DNA of 13,340 bases from Actinomycetota bacterium (GTDB lineage Bacteria > Actinomycetota > Acidimicrobiia > Acidimicrobiales > CADCSY01), in the NCBI GenBank assembly GCA_016178435.1, contig JACOTK010000116.1, positions 1 through 13,340 of the forward strand, given 5' to 3'. Shown one piece after another: positions 4,979-12,541 of the stretch (position 1 is its first letter; each line of letters begins with the position of its first letter). The notes under the pieces were generated by a model. The model had not been told where the DNA came from and searched no databases. It saw only the letters and a list, made by a program, of their open reading frames with translations. The translations under genes and the position numbers were made by a program.

Positions 4979-7093
4979 ATGGCCGAGCATACGCATACGC
5001 CCATGGGGACCGATCGGTCTCTGCCTGCCGAGGGGACCGTTCGCACGAGTAAGCCACCGGTCACCGGCATCCGTTCACCTCACGAAGCGATGGGCCATGG
5101 GGGCCACGCCGGCATGTCGATGACTGCGATGGTCACCGACATGCGGCGGCGCTTCCTGGTCGCGGCGGTATTCTCCCTTCCGATCCTATTGTGGTCCCCG
5201 ATCGGTCGCGACGTGCTCGGCTTCGAGGTCGACGCTCCGTTTGGACTGCGTGACGACATCCTTCAGTTGATGCTCAGCCTGCCGGTCGTGTTCTGGTCCT
5301 CCTGGATCTTCTTCGACGGCGCCGTGCGGGCGCTGCGAGCGCGAACGCTGGACATGATGGTGCTTGTCGCTGTTGCCGTGGGCGCCGGCTGGTTGTACTC
5401 GGTCGGAGTCACGCTCACGGGTGGCGGGGAGGTGTTCTACGAGGCGGCCTCGGTGTTGGCCGCTTTTGTGTTGCTCGGTCACTGGTTCGAGATGCGTGCC
5501 CGTGGCGGTGCGAACGAGGCAATCCGGACGCTGCTCAACCTTGCCCCTGCCATGGCGATCGTGTTGCGAGACGGCGAGCCGGTGGAGATCCCCACAGCAG
5601 AGGTTGCCGTCGGTGATCTCCTCCTGGTGCGTCCCGGAGGGAAGGTCGCCGTCGATGGCGTGGTCGAGGAGGGCGAGAGCGAGCTCGACGAGTCAATGGT
5701 GACCGGCGAGAGCCTCCCCGTGCACAAGGCGCCGGGAGATGAGGTGATCGGTGCGACGCTCAACACGACCGGCGCCTTGCGAGTCCGGGCGACCAAGGTC
5801 GGAGCGGAGACGGCATTGGCCCAGATCGTCAAGCTGGTGCAGGAAGCCCAAAATTCCAAGGCGCCCGGCCAACGCCTGGCCGACCGTGCCGCGTTCTGGC
5901 TGGTTCTCGTTGCCCTGATCGGTGGCACCGGCACCTTTGTCGTCTGGTACGCGCTCGCGGGACGCTCCGTGGATGAGGCCATCCTGTTCGCCATCACCGT
6001 GGTGGTGATCACCTGTCCCGACGCGCTGGGGCTGGCAACGCCGACCGCGATCATGGTTGGCACGGGTCTTGGGGCCCAGCGAGGTGTGCTGTTCAAGAAC
6101 GCCATGGCGCTGGAGACCTCGGCTCGCATCGACACCGTGGTGATGGACAAGACCGGCACGCTTACCAAAGGCGAGCCCGAGGTCACCGATGTCATCGCCG
6201 AAGGCATCGATGCGCTCGATCTTCTCGCGCTCACCGCTGCGGTCGAGAGGGAATCCCAGCATCCCCTGGCACAGGCCATCGTGGTCGAAGCCGACGGTCG
6301 GGGGGCACCCGTCCTGCTCGTCGAGGGCTTCGAAAGCGTGCCGGGCCACGGCGCCCTCGCCACCGTTGACGGTCACCGGGTCGTGGTCGGCAACCGGCGA
6401 CTGATGGAACGCGAAGGCATCGACCTGGGGGTGCTCGCCGCACGGCGTCAACAACTTGCCGAGGGAGGCCGCACCGCCGTGGTCGTGGCCGTCGATGGCA
6501 GGGCCGCCGGCCTGGTGGCCATGGCCGATGCCCCCCGGGAAACCGCTGCGGCGGCGGTAGCCGCACTCCGAGAGCTCGATATCGAGGTCGTGATGCTCAC
6601 CGGTGACAACGAGGCCACGGCTCGACGCATCGCCGGCCTGCTCGGGGTTGACTCGGTCATCGCCGAGGTCCTTCCCGGCGACAAGGCGGCGAAGATAGCC
6701 GAGCTCCAGACAGCGGGACGTAAGGTTGCCATGGTCGGTGACGGGGTGAACGACGCCCCGGCCCTGGCACAGGCGAACATCGGCATTGCCATCGGCGCCG
6801 GCACCGATGTCGCCATTGAGACCGCCGACATCGTTTTGATGCGATCGGACCCGCTCGACGTCGCGGTGGCCCTGCGCATCGGGCGAGGCACGTTGCGCAA
6901 GATGCGCCAGAACCTCGGCTGGGCGATTGGCTACAACACGATCGCGTTGCCCATCGCCGCCGGTGTTTTCGAGCCTGCCTTCGGGCTGGTGCTGCGTCCG
7001 GAGATTGCCGCGTTGTCGATGTCGGGTTCGAGTCTCCTCGTGGCCGTGAACGCGATCATGCTCAAGCGGTTGCGTCTGCCCATGCGGCGCTGA
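4979..7093 (+). CDS. Copper-type P1B ATPase with His/Met-rich N-terminus and CPD motif
   Basis: The 704-residue protein is a complete heavy-metal pump: TGES 242-245 (actuator), DKTGT with phosphorylated Asp390, SQHP 426-429 (nucleotide domain), MLTGDN 539-544 and GDGVND 587-592. It has no HMA domain; instead the first 50 residues carry HTHTPMG and HEAMGHGGHAGMSM, as in CopB-like pumps. Copper ligand patterns of the last spans are present: N645...YN 652-653 and MSGSS 681-685. The central span has CPD (346-348) where Cu(I) pumps have CPC and CopB pumps have CPH. It probably exports copper or a related soft metal across the inner membrane using ATP. AAGGAG precedes ATG 4979 by 7 bases; the hydrolase gene is 51 bases upstream. 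The family is certain, copper is likely, and the exact metal is uncertain because of CPD. Confidence 0.92.
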   Translation: MAEHTHTPMGTDRSLPAEGTVRTSKPPVTGIRSPHEAMGHGGHAGMSMTAMVTDMRRRFLVAAVFSLPILLWSPIGRDVLGFEVDAPFGLRDDILQLMLSLPVVFWSSWIFFDGAVRALRARTLDMMVLVAVAVGAGWLYSVGVTLTGGGEVFYEAASVLAAFVLLGHWFEMRARGGANEAIRTLLNLAPAMAIVLRDGEPVEIPTAEVAVGDLLLVRPGGKVAVDGVVEEGESELDESMVTGESLPVHKAPGDEVIGATLNTTGALRVRATKVGAETALAQIVKLVQEAQNSKAPGQRLADRAAFWLVLVALIGGTGTFVVWYALAGRSVDEAILFAITVVVITCPDALGLATPTAIMVGTGLGAQRGVLFKNAMALETSARIDTVVMDKTGTLTKGEPEVTDVIAEGIDALDLLALTAAVERESQHPLAQAIVVEADGRGAPVLLVEGFESVPGHGALATVDGHRVVVGNRRLMEREGIDLGVLAARRQQLAEGGRTAVVVAVDGRAAGLVAMADAPRETAAAAVAALRELDIEVVMLTGDNEATARRIAGLLGVDSVIAEVLPGDKAAKIAELQTAGRKVAMVGDGVNDAPALAQANIGIAIGAGTDVAIETADIVLMRSDPLDVAVALRIGRGTLRKMRQNLGWAIGYNTIALPIAAGVFEPAFGLVLRPEIAALSMSGSSLLVAVNAIMLKRLRLPMRR

Positions 7094-7134
7094 ACGAAGC
7101 CGACTTGTCTTGGCCTTGACCCGTTACCGGTCTG

Positions 7135-7182
7135 TATGTGCTCCTGGCCTGTCGTGCTCGTGGCCTGTCGTGCTCGTGGCCT
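7135..7182 (+). repeat. Short tandem repeat, 16-base unit, about three copies
   Basis: The unit GTCGTGCTCGTGGCCT stands perfectly twice in tandem (7151-7166 and 7167-7182), preceded by a diverged copy (7135-7150, 12 of 16 matching). It lies in the 95-base gap between the ends of the convergent ATPase and LOG genes. The 16-base unit is not a multiple of three and no coding frame uses it. It may arise from slippage; a role as spacer or terminator is not evident. Confidence 0.75.
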
Positions 7183-7188
7183 GGGGTG

Positions 7189-7929
7189 CTACTCGTCTGC
7201 GGTCGTGTCCGCCGCGCTGTTGACGCGGCTTCGAGGCTGTTGCCGGTAGCCGGCGACGACCGTTCTCACGACGGTGGTGGGGTCGTCGGTGACCACGAGA
7301 AGCTGGAGGTCGTGGTGGGCGACCATCCCGGCCGGGGCCAAGCGTTGGCGGATCCATTGGTCGAGGCCGGCCCAGTGGTCGGTGCCGACGAGGATCAAGG
7401 GGAAGTGGTGGATCTTCCCGGTCTGGATCAGCGTGAGTGCCTCGAACAGCTCGTCGAGCGTGCCGAACCCGCCCGGGAAGACAACGAACGCGGCGGCGTA
7501 ACGAACGAACATGACCTTGCGGACGAAGAAGTGCCGGAACTCCACGGCCAGATCGAGGTAGGGGTTGAACGCCTGCTCGCGGGGCAGCTCGATGCCAAGC
7601 CCGACCGAGAGTACCCCGGCATCCCGGGCACCTCGGTTGGCGGCCTCCATGACGCCGGGGCCACCACCGGTGATGATGTCGAACCCGGCCCTTCCCAGCT
7701 CCGCTGCAATCCCACGAGCCAGCGTGTAGGTGGGATCGGTCGGGTGCGTCTGTGCGCTTCCGAAGACCGACACCGCACGATGGACACCGGCCAGTCGGGT
7801 GAATCCGTTCGCCATCTCCGCTGCAAGGGCGGAGATCCGAGCCGGGTCGGTCTCGAGCAGGTCCGGAAACGCCGGCCCGATGCAGCACAGCAGCTCCTCG
7901 TCGGCAGTGATCGGGGCGCCTTCGGACAT
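7189..7929 (-). CDS. LOG-family Rossmann-fold protein (TIGR00730-type nucleotide 5'-monophosphate phosphoribohydrolase)
   Basis: The 246-residue protein carries the LOG family marks: GGGPGVMEAANRGA (88-101), RK at 137-138 and PGGFGTLDE (152-160), where Arg, the GG-GT loop and Glu bind and hydrolyse the N-glycosidic bond of a nucleoside monophosphate. Characterised relatives release cytokinin bases from cytokinin 5'-monophosphates or act on purine/pyrimidine nucleotides; which applies here is unknown. It is cytosolic. I chose ATG 7929-7927 because GGAAGGTGAAG lies just upstream; a longer frame to 8043 adds a low-quality N-terminus. It is monocistronic and convergent with the ATPase gene, with no functional link visible. 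Confidence 0.85.
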   Translation of the reverse strand: MSEGAPITADEELLCCIGPAFPDLLETDPARISALAAEMANGFTRLAGVHRAVSVFGSAQTHPTDPTYTLARGIAAELGRAGFDIITGGGPGVMEAANRGARDAGVLSVGLGIELPREQAFNPYLDLAVEFRHFFVRKVMFVRYAAAFVVFPGGFGTLDELFEALTLIQTGKIHHFPLILVGTDHWAGLDQWIRQRLAPAGMVAHHDLQLLVVTDDPTTVVRTVVAGYRQQPRSRVNSAADTTADE

Positions 7930-8237
7930 ACTCTTCACCTTCCTGCGTGTCGACCCGGTGGCCCGGAAGCTGAAGGAGATCGGCGCCCGTCCCGCGTTGC
8001 AGAACACCAACGAAACGATGTGGGCACCTCTGCCCCTTGGCATCGGGTCGCGTCTCTCGGCCTCAAGATAGTCGGAACGTCACATCCACGGAGCGGGTGA
8101 TCATCGCTGGGCCCATGGAACCCGGTTGCGTGCTTGCCCTGGCTGCTTTCCGTGGCGAGCACGGATGGAAGAGCCGGCACCGAGTGTGATGCTGATCGAG
8201 ACGCCAACGATTGACACGAACGATTGGGGCAGCCACC
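7930..8237. other. Divergent intergenic region between LOG and ABC exporter genes
   Basis: About 308 bases separate the LOG start (minus) and the exporter start (plus). The open frames across it are low quality on both strands and have no ribosome sites; no RNA gene was recognised. It must hold two divergent promoters, but no clear -35/-10 pair was found. A TTG at 8211 could extend the ATPase by 9 residues. Confidence 0.4.
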
Positions 8238-8930
8238 ATGCACGAGTCAACCGCTCAGGCTCTGCCGAGCCCGAGCGCCTCGGTTCCGGTGACCCGCGAA
8301 GTAGTGCTCGAAGCCGCCGGGATCACGAAATCCTATCGGCGGGGAATGTGGCCTCGCCGTCGGGCAGTGTCGGTGTTGAAGGGAGCGGACATCACGCTCG
8401 GCCATGGCGAGGTGGTGGGCCTCGTCGGTGAGAACGGCTCAGGTAAAAGCACCCTCATGCAGATTCTGGTCGGCGCGCTCCGTGCCGATCGGGGCACCGT
8501 GGTGAGCTCGGGCAGGATCGGCTACTGCCCCCAAGAACCGGTGCTGTACGACCGACTCACGTGTGACGAGCACCTTGAGCTGTTCGGCGTTGCCTATGGG
8601 ATGGACCCCGCCGCGGTCGCCGGCGCAGCCGATGCGCTCTATGCCACCTTGGGTTTCGGTGATTGGCGGACAACACGGGCAGAGGAGCTGTCCGGCGGCA
8701 CGGCGGCCAAGCTCAACCTGTCCCTGGCGCTGCTGGCCGACCCTGACATCCTGCTTCTTGACGAGCCCTATGCCGGGTTTGACTGGGATACCTACCAGCG
8801 CTTCTGGGCTCTTACCGCCGAACGGCGGGTAACCGGGCGCAGTGTGCTCGTCATCAGTCATTTCGTGACTGACGAGGAGCGTTTCGACCGCATTGTCGAG
8901 CTGCGTGACGGCCGAACCGTGTTGCGATGA
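8238..8930 (+). CDS. ABC transporter ATP-binding protein
   Basis: This 230-residue ATPase powers a membrane exporter. It has Walker A GENGSGKST (64-72), Q-loop Gln99 (CPQE), signature LSGG (151-154), Walker B ILLLDEP with catalytic Glu176, and switch His208 (VISH). The order and size match the type that pairs with ABC-2-like export permeases. The first 22 residues are a low-complexity Ser/Ala/Pro tail ahead of the conserved EAAGITKSY start, so the true start is uncertain: ATG 8238 was chosen over TTG 8211, and neither has a strong ribosome site. Its TGA overlaps the permease ATG by 4 bases, implying translational coupling. The substrate is not readable from sequence. Confidence 0.85.
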   Translation: MHESTAQALPSPSASVPVTREVVLEAAGITKSYRRGMWPRRRAVSVLKGADITLGHGEVVGLVGENGSGKSTLMQILVGALRADRGTVVSSGRIGYCPQEPVLYDRLTCDEHLELFGVAYGMDPAAVAGAADALYATLGFGDWRTTRAEELSGGTAAKLNLSLALLADPDILLLDEPYAGFDWDTYQRFWALTAERRVTGRSVLVISHFVTDEERFDRIVELRDGRTVLR

Positions 8931-10432
8931 TCGGCCTGCTCGCCCGCAGGGCAGGTCTCGACTATGCACGCCGCCCCCTCAACCTCATCCTCCTCGTCGT
9001 GGTCCCGGTGGTGCTCGTGGTGATGTGGGGAGGCACACTGGCCGAGTTTTCCGAGTTGCTGGGAGGAACCGGTGATCGTGTTCAGATCGAGGCCGCCACC
9101 GCCGGCTGGGCAGCCGCCGCATTGGCCGGGTTGGCCGGGTTCTTCCAGGTCACGGGCTCGCGTGCTGCCGACCGGCGCCTCGCCGCCGCCGGCCGCCGGA
9201 CTACCCCCGTTGTCGCCGGGCGTCTCGGCGCAGCGTTCGGATTGGCTCTGCTTGCATCGGCCGGCGGTCTTCTTGCCCTGGCCGCTCGCAACGGCATCAA
9301 TGACCCACCCCGAGTCGTGGCCGCGACCGTGCTCTTTGCGATCATCTACCTGGCACTGGGCACGCTGATCGGCACTTTCGTCGCCACACGCTCAGGCTCG
9401 GAGATGAACGGGGCGCTGCTTGTCACTCTGGCCTGGGTGCTCGACGTGTTCTTTGGCGCGGTGCTGGGTGAAAGCTCCTCGACACTGACCCGAGTGTTGC
9501 CGCTGCACTTCCCGTCCCTCGTGCTCACCGACCAGGCCAGCGGTCATGGCGGGCCGCTTGGTGACCTCGGCTGGTCACTTGCCTGGGCGGTGGGATTGTC
9601 GACCTTTGCCGTCGCCCGCATGACGGTCATCACTCGGCCCGCACTGACTCCGGTCACGATTGGCCCGACACGAACGGTGACTCGTCTGAGCACCTGGCTT
9701 CGGGCGGGCATGCGGGAGTACCGCCGCAACCGGGTGCTCTGGGTGCTGCTGGTGATCGTTCCTGCCATCTTCATCGCCCTGGCCGTGGCCGTCACACCCG
9801 AGAGCCCCGGGTCGGTTGCCTTGGTGGAGGGCGCCCGACATTTCGACGGGATCTTGTCGGAGCGACGAATGCATGCGATGACCATGGTGCCCATCGCCGT
9901 GGCGTTCCTGTCCGGTCTCACCGGCCTGTTCGTGGTGACCGGCTCGGTAAAAGGCGACCGCCGCCTCGTTCTGGCCGGTTTTCGCCCCTGGGAGATATTG
10001 GCCGGCCATCTTGGCGTCATTGCCGTCGCCACGACGGTGACCACCGCTGTCGCCATCTCGGTATCCGGGGCGTGGTTCCCACCAAACCAGTGGGCCGTTT
10101 TCGTGATGGCAACGCTTCTCGTCGCCTTCTCCTACGCCATGGTGGGCGTCGTGGTCGGACCGCTCACCGGCCGACTCGGTGGCCTCTATCTGGTCCTGCT
10201 CCTTGCCTTTCTCGACCAGGGCCTCGGCCAAAGCATCATGTTGCCGTCCGGTCCACCCGTCTGGGGCGCCTTCGTCCCCGGCCGCGGCACCTCTCGTGTG
10301 CTGATTGACGCTGCGTTCACCGATCGCTTTGACGAGGTTGGCTTTCTCCTGCTCGCCTTGGCCTGGCTGGTGGTGCTCACCGCCATGGCCACGACGGTCT
10401 TCCACGGGTGGGCGGGGTCGAAACGTTCCTGA
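8927..10432 (+). CDS. ABC exporter permease with two tandem homologous halves
   Basis: The 501-residue membrane protein has about 12 hydrophobic segments in two related halves. The block around residues 67-101 (GFFQVTGSRAADRRL...) clearly repeats at 328-363 (GLFVVTGSVKGDRRL...), each after a long first span and a loop. A fused pair of ABC-2-like half-permeases would form the whole pore as one chain, with two copies of the upstream ATPase bound. Its ATG overlaps the ATPase stop (ATGA). The substrate is unknown; such two-gene exporters in actinobacteria are often annotated as drug or lipid exporters, which is a guess here. The stop at 10432 faces the response-regulator gene on the other strand. 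Confidence 0.82.
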   Translation: MIGLLARRAGLDYARRPLNLILLVVVPVVLVVMWGGTLAEFSELLGGTGDRVQIEAATAGWAAAALAGLAGFFQVTGSRAADRRLAAAGRRTTPVVAGRLGAAFGLALLASAGGLLALAARNGINDPPRVVAATVLFAIIYLALGTLIGTFVATRSGSEMNGALLVTLAWVLDVFFGAVLGESSSTLTRVLPLHFPSLVLTDQASGHGGPLGDLGWSLAWAVGLSTFAVARMTVITRPALTPVTIGPTRTVTRLSTWLRAGMREYRRNRVLWVLLVIVPAIFIALAVAVTPESPGSVALVEGARHFDGILSERRMHAMTMVPIAVAFLSGLTGLFVVTGSVKGDRRLVLAGFRPWEILAGHLGVIAVATTVTTAVAISVSGAWFPPNQWAVFVMATLLVAFSYAMVGVVVGPLTGRLGGLYLVLLLAFLDQGLGQSIMLPSGPPVWGAFVPGRGTSRVLIDAAFTDRFDEVGFLLLALAWLVVLTAMATTVFHGWAGSKRS

Positions 10433-10438
10433 CACGCT

Positions 10439-10461
10439 CCTGTCCCCGATTGGGCTACAGG
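10439..10461. terminator. Candidate shared terminator hairpin between convergent genes
   Basis: CCTGT (10439-10443) pairs with ACAGG (10457-10461), and CCC (10445-10447) with GGG (10452-10454) around a GATT loop, leaving a small internal bulge. It sits between the permease stop and the response-regulator stop (10457-10455), overlapping the latter. No U-run follows on either strand, as is common for high-GC actinobacterial terminators. Confidence 0.4.
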
Positions 10462-11117
10462 CCTTCCCTGGCCCCGTCGAGGATCCCCTGCTCGCGGGCG
10501 TAGCGGACGAGGTCGGATCGGGACTTGATTCCGAGCTTCTGTTGCACGTGCGCACGATGGGTCTCAACCGTTCGGACCGACACGTACAGCTCGGACGCAA
10601 TCTCGGGGTTGGTGTAGCCAAGCACCACGAGACGGAGCACGGCAAGCTCTCGCTCGGAGAGCCGACCGCCGGGGCCTTCCATCCTCGAGTGATCGGCACT
10701 CGTGTTGAGCAACGCGGCCCCGATGCGGGGATGGACGTACTCATTGCCCGCGGCAACCTGACGAACGGCGAGCACCAGCTCGAGGTCGGCAATGTCCTTG
10801 ACCAGGAACCCCCTGGCTCCCGCTTCGAATGCCTTGCGAAGGTGAACGACGTCGTCGTGGCCCGTCAGGACAAGCATCTTGGTCTGTGGACTCACGGCGA
10901 CGATGCGACGGGTCGCCTCGATCCCGCTGGCGCCGGGCAGGCTGAGATCCATGACAAAGACATCCGGCTGCTCGGCGACAGCCAAGGCGACGGCCTCCTC
11001 GGCCGTCTCGGCCTCACCCACCACCTCGATATCAGCTTCCTCGGTCAGGATACGGCGCAGGCCACTTCGAACCAGTGCGTGGTCGTCACACAAGGCAACA
11101 CGAATGACGTCACTCAC
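10455..11117 (-). CDS. NarL/FixJ-type response regulator (receiver + LuxR HTH)
   Basis: The 220-residue protein has a receiver domain (residues 5-118) with acidic DD at 11-12, phospho-acceptor Asp57 (VFVMDLSLPG), Thr85 and Lys107 (LVKD). A LuxR-type helix-turn-helix follows at 152-210 (LSERELAVLRL...YTNPEIASEL...VETHRAHVQQKL). It should be switched on by a sensor kinase and bind DNA as a dimer. GTG 11117 is the start, with AGGA about 8 bases upstream; no in-frame ATG lies nearby. No histidine kinase is found in the window, so it is an orphan here. It is divergent from the small membrane-protein genes and convergent with the exporter genes, either of which might be its target (inference). Confidence 0.88.
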   Translation of the reverse strand: MSDVIRVALCDDHALVRSGLRRILTEEADIEVVGEAETAEEAVALAVAEQPDVFVMDLSLPGASGIEATRRIVAVSPQTKMLVLTGHDDVVHLRKAFEAGARGFLVKDIADLELVLAVRQVAAGNEYVHPRIGAALLNTSADHSRMEGPGGRLSERELAVLRLVVLGYTNPEIASELYVSVRTVETHRAHVQQKLGIKSRSDLVRYAREQGILDGAREGL

Positions 11118-11219
11118 CGCTGGTCCTGATCACCTTCATCGTTTGCGGTCCTATCTGTCATGTACCTCATCAACGACATGCTGTAGGAGATCCTAGGCAC
11201 TCACCCCGGCCGGAGTCAG

Positions 11220-11280
11220 ATCCATCCGTAGGCAACCACAGCACGATTTCGGTATGTACCGCTGAAGACATCGGATGGAT
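11220..11280. promoter_or_regulatory. Inverted repeat in the promoter region before the DUF2933-like gene
   Basis: ATCCATCCG (11220-11228) and CGGATGGAT (11272-11280) form a perfect 9-base inverted repeat separated by 43 bases. Within the loop lies GGTATGTACC (11251-11260), whose arms GGTA/TACC also pair. It lies in the gap between the response regulator (minus) and the small membrane gene (plus, 11308). It may hold paired binding sites for a dimeric regulator, for example the neighbouring response regulator; no -10/-35 pair was resolved. Confidence 0.4.
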
Positions 11281-11307
11281 GAAGGCCCATGATGCAAGGA
11301 GCACTCG

Positions 11308-11553
11308 ATGCGAGAGGGGCACGTCATGAACCATCAAAAAATGCTCAAACCAATGCTGGTCGGACTTGCCGTCTTCGTCGGGTTGGGCCTTGCCGGCCTA
11401 CCGGTCCTCAACTACCTGCCATTTCTCATCTTTCTTGTCTGTCCCATCATGATGATCTTCATGATGGGCGGGCACGGCCGTGCCAACAAGCGGGACGATG
11501 ACGGGCAACCAGGTTCTTCCCATACCGGCCACGACCGGCAAGAAGAGCGATGA
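11308..11553 (+). CDS. Small DUF2933-like membrane protein with CPIM..FMMGGHG motif
   Basis: The 81-residue product has two hydrophobic segments (about 15-34 and 36-53). They end in CPIMMIFMMGGHG (45-57), the Cys-Pro, Met-rich and Gly-Gly-His pattern of DUF2933-type proteins, often found beside copper or mercury genes. A polar His-containing tail follows. The Cys, Met and His suggest metal contact at the membrane (inference). ATG 11308 has AAGGAG 6 bases before it; ATG 11326 (MNHQ...) has GAGAGGGG and may be the true start. The stop overlaps the next gene by 4 bases (ATGA), implying translational coupling. Confidence 0.7.
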   Translation: MREGHVMNHQKMLKPMLVGLAVFVGLGLAGLPVLNYLPFLIFLVCPIMMIFMMGGHGRANKRDDDGQPGSSHTGHDRQEER

Positions 11554-12020
11554 ACCCCCGCAGCATCCGGATCGGCGCTCTTGCCGGCCTCGCCTTGGCG
11601 CTGTTTTACATCGTGGTGGTATCCGCCGCCTCGCAGTCCTGGCGTCACCTCATCGACCAGGCAGGACAGGACTGGTATTACCTCATCCCCATCGTTGCGG
11701 GGTTCGGCACTCAGGTCGCTCTGTTGTCCGAGCTCAGACGGCGTCGCCGTTTGCATCACGTGGCAGCGGCCGCCGGTGGAACTGGGGCCGGAGCCTCAAC
11801 CGTCGGGATGATCGCCTGTTGTGCGCACCACATCACCGACCTCGCACCCCTTGTCGGGGCCACCGGAGCCGCTGCGTTCCTGACCGACTACCGCATTCCC
11901 TTCATGACGGTGGGGATCGGTGTGAACCTGGCCGGCATCACCATCGCTACCCGACGGCTCCGGCACACGCCGCATCACAACACTCATCATGAGGATGTGG
12001 ACGCGTGCGCCGTCGCCTGA
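11550..12020 (+). CDS. Membrane protein with ACCAHH motif and His-rich tail
   Basis: The 156-residue protein has about four spans (near residues 8-28, 43-60, 73-92 and 116-134), and a possible short one near 98-111. At the start of the third loop stands STVGMIACCAHHITD (83-97) with adjacent Cys-Cys and His-His, and the C-terminus is HTPHHNTHHED (139-149). The motif recalls MerT-type vicinal cysteines but I do not recognise a named family, so its function is open: metal transport or metal delivery is the simplest reading. It overlaps the upstream DUF2933-like gene by 4 bases and the downstream gene by 16 bases, which indicates a single operon. Confidence 0.65.
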   Translation: MNPRSIRIGALAGLALALFYIVVVSAASQSWRHLIDQAGQDWYYLIPIVAGFGTQVALLSELRRRRRLHHVAAAAGGTGAGASTVGMIACCAHHITDLAPLVGATGAAAFLTDYRIPFMTVGIGVNLAGITIATRRLRHTPHHNTHHEDVDACAVA

Positions 12021-12439
12021 TCATGATCGCCGTCGTCATCGTGGTGGTGGTGGCCATCGGCGTGATCGTCGGCTCGCAGGGTGACAACGTCAACGAGAAC
12101 CGGAAGACATCCTCAACATTCGGTCTCGAAACTCGCCGTTTGACGGTCAGGGGAGTGGACATCGAGATCAAGCCACTCCGCCTCGACGATCAGGAAGCAG
12201 TCTTTGCCGTCAGCCTCGACACCCACGAGTCGGATCTGTCCGCCGACCTCACCCGTTCCACGCTCGATGTCGACGGCACGGTGCGGCCCGCCGAATCATG
12301 GTCGGGTGACGGGCCCGGAGGTCATCATCGGGAAGGACAATTGCGTTTCAGGCTTGACCAACGCATGAACGGAAGCGTCACACTCGTTCTTTCCGGATTC
12401 ACCAACCCCGCAGAGGCGAGCTGGGAGATACCGGATTGA
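12005..12439 (+). CDS. Membrane-anchored exported domain with LDTH and GGHHREG motifs
   Basis: The 144-residue protein has an N-terminal anchor (residues 5-24, almost all Ile/Val/Ala) and an outside domain of about 110 residues predicted to be beta-rich. Conserved-looking features are AVFAVSLDTH (65-74), DLSADLT (77-83) and GDGPGGHHREGQLRF (101-115). I have seen the pattern LDTHS...GGHHR-G-L-F in conserved hypothetical exported proteins of metal-rich loci but cannot name the family. The His pair could bind metal (inference). Start GTG 12005, overlapping the previous gene by 16 bases. It is the last gene before the hairpin at 12496-12522. Confidence 0.65.
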   Translation: MRRRLIMIAVVIVVVVAIGVIVGSQGDNVNENRKTSSTFGLETRRLTVRGVDIEIKPLRLDDQEAVFAVSLDTHESDLSADLTRSTLDVDGTVRPAESWSGDGPGGHHREGQLRFRLDQRMNGSVTLVLSGFTNPAEASWEIPD

Positions 12440-12495
12440 GTGAGGCACCTTCTTGACATGGACCGAAGGCTGAGAGAAGCGACTCCCGGCTCCTA

Positions 12496-12522
12496 CGCCT
12501 CGGTCAGGCCATGACCGAGGTG
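12496..12522. terminator. Strong hairpin after the small membrane-protein operon
   Basis: CGCCTCGGTCA and TGACCGAGGTG form an 11-base stem with one G-U pair and a 5-base loop (GGCCA); nine of the pairs are continuous Watson-Crick. It lies between the stop at 12439 (plus) and the stop of the regulator gene at 12566 (minus), so it could end either transcript. No U-run is present on either side. Confidence 0.6.
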
Positions 12523-12541
12523 CATCGTGACACTGATCCCC

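Noticed and set aside
7118..7132. GACC...GGTC inverted repeat after the ATPase gene as a terminator
   Set aside because: Only four continuous pairs plus one more after a mismatch, with no U-run; too weak to call.
7135..7182. CRISPR-like repeat array
   Set aside because: The units are 16 bases and directly adjacent, with no spacers and no cas genes.
7930..8043. N-terminal extension of the LOG protein by 38 residues
   Set aside because: The extension lacks family similarity and a ribosome site, while ATG 7929 has a strong one and gives the usual family start.
9575..10792. 405-codon minus-strand frame spanning the permease and the regulator region
   Set aside because: It overlaps two well supported genes and shows no membrane or domain pattern.
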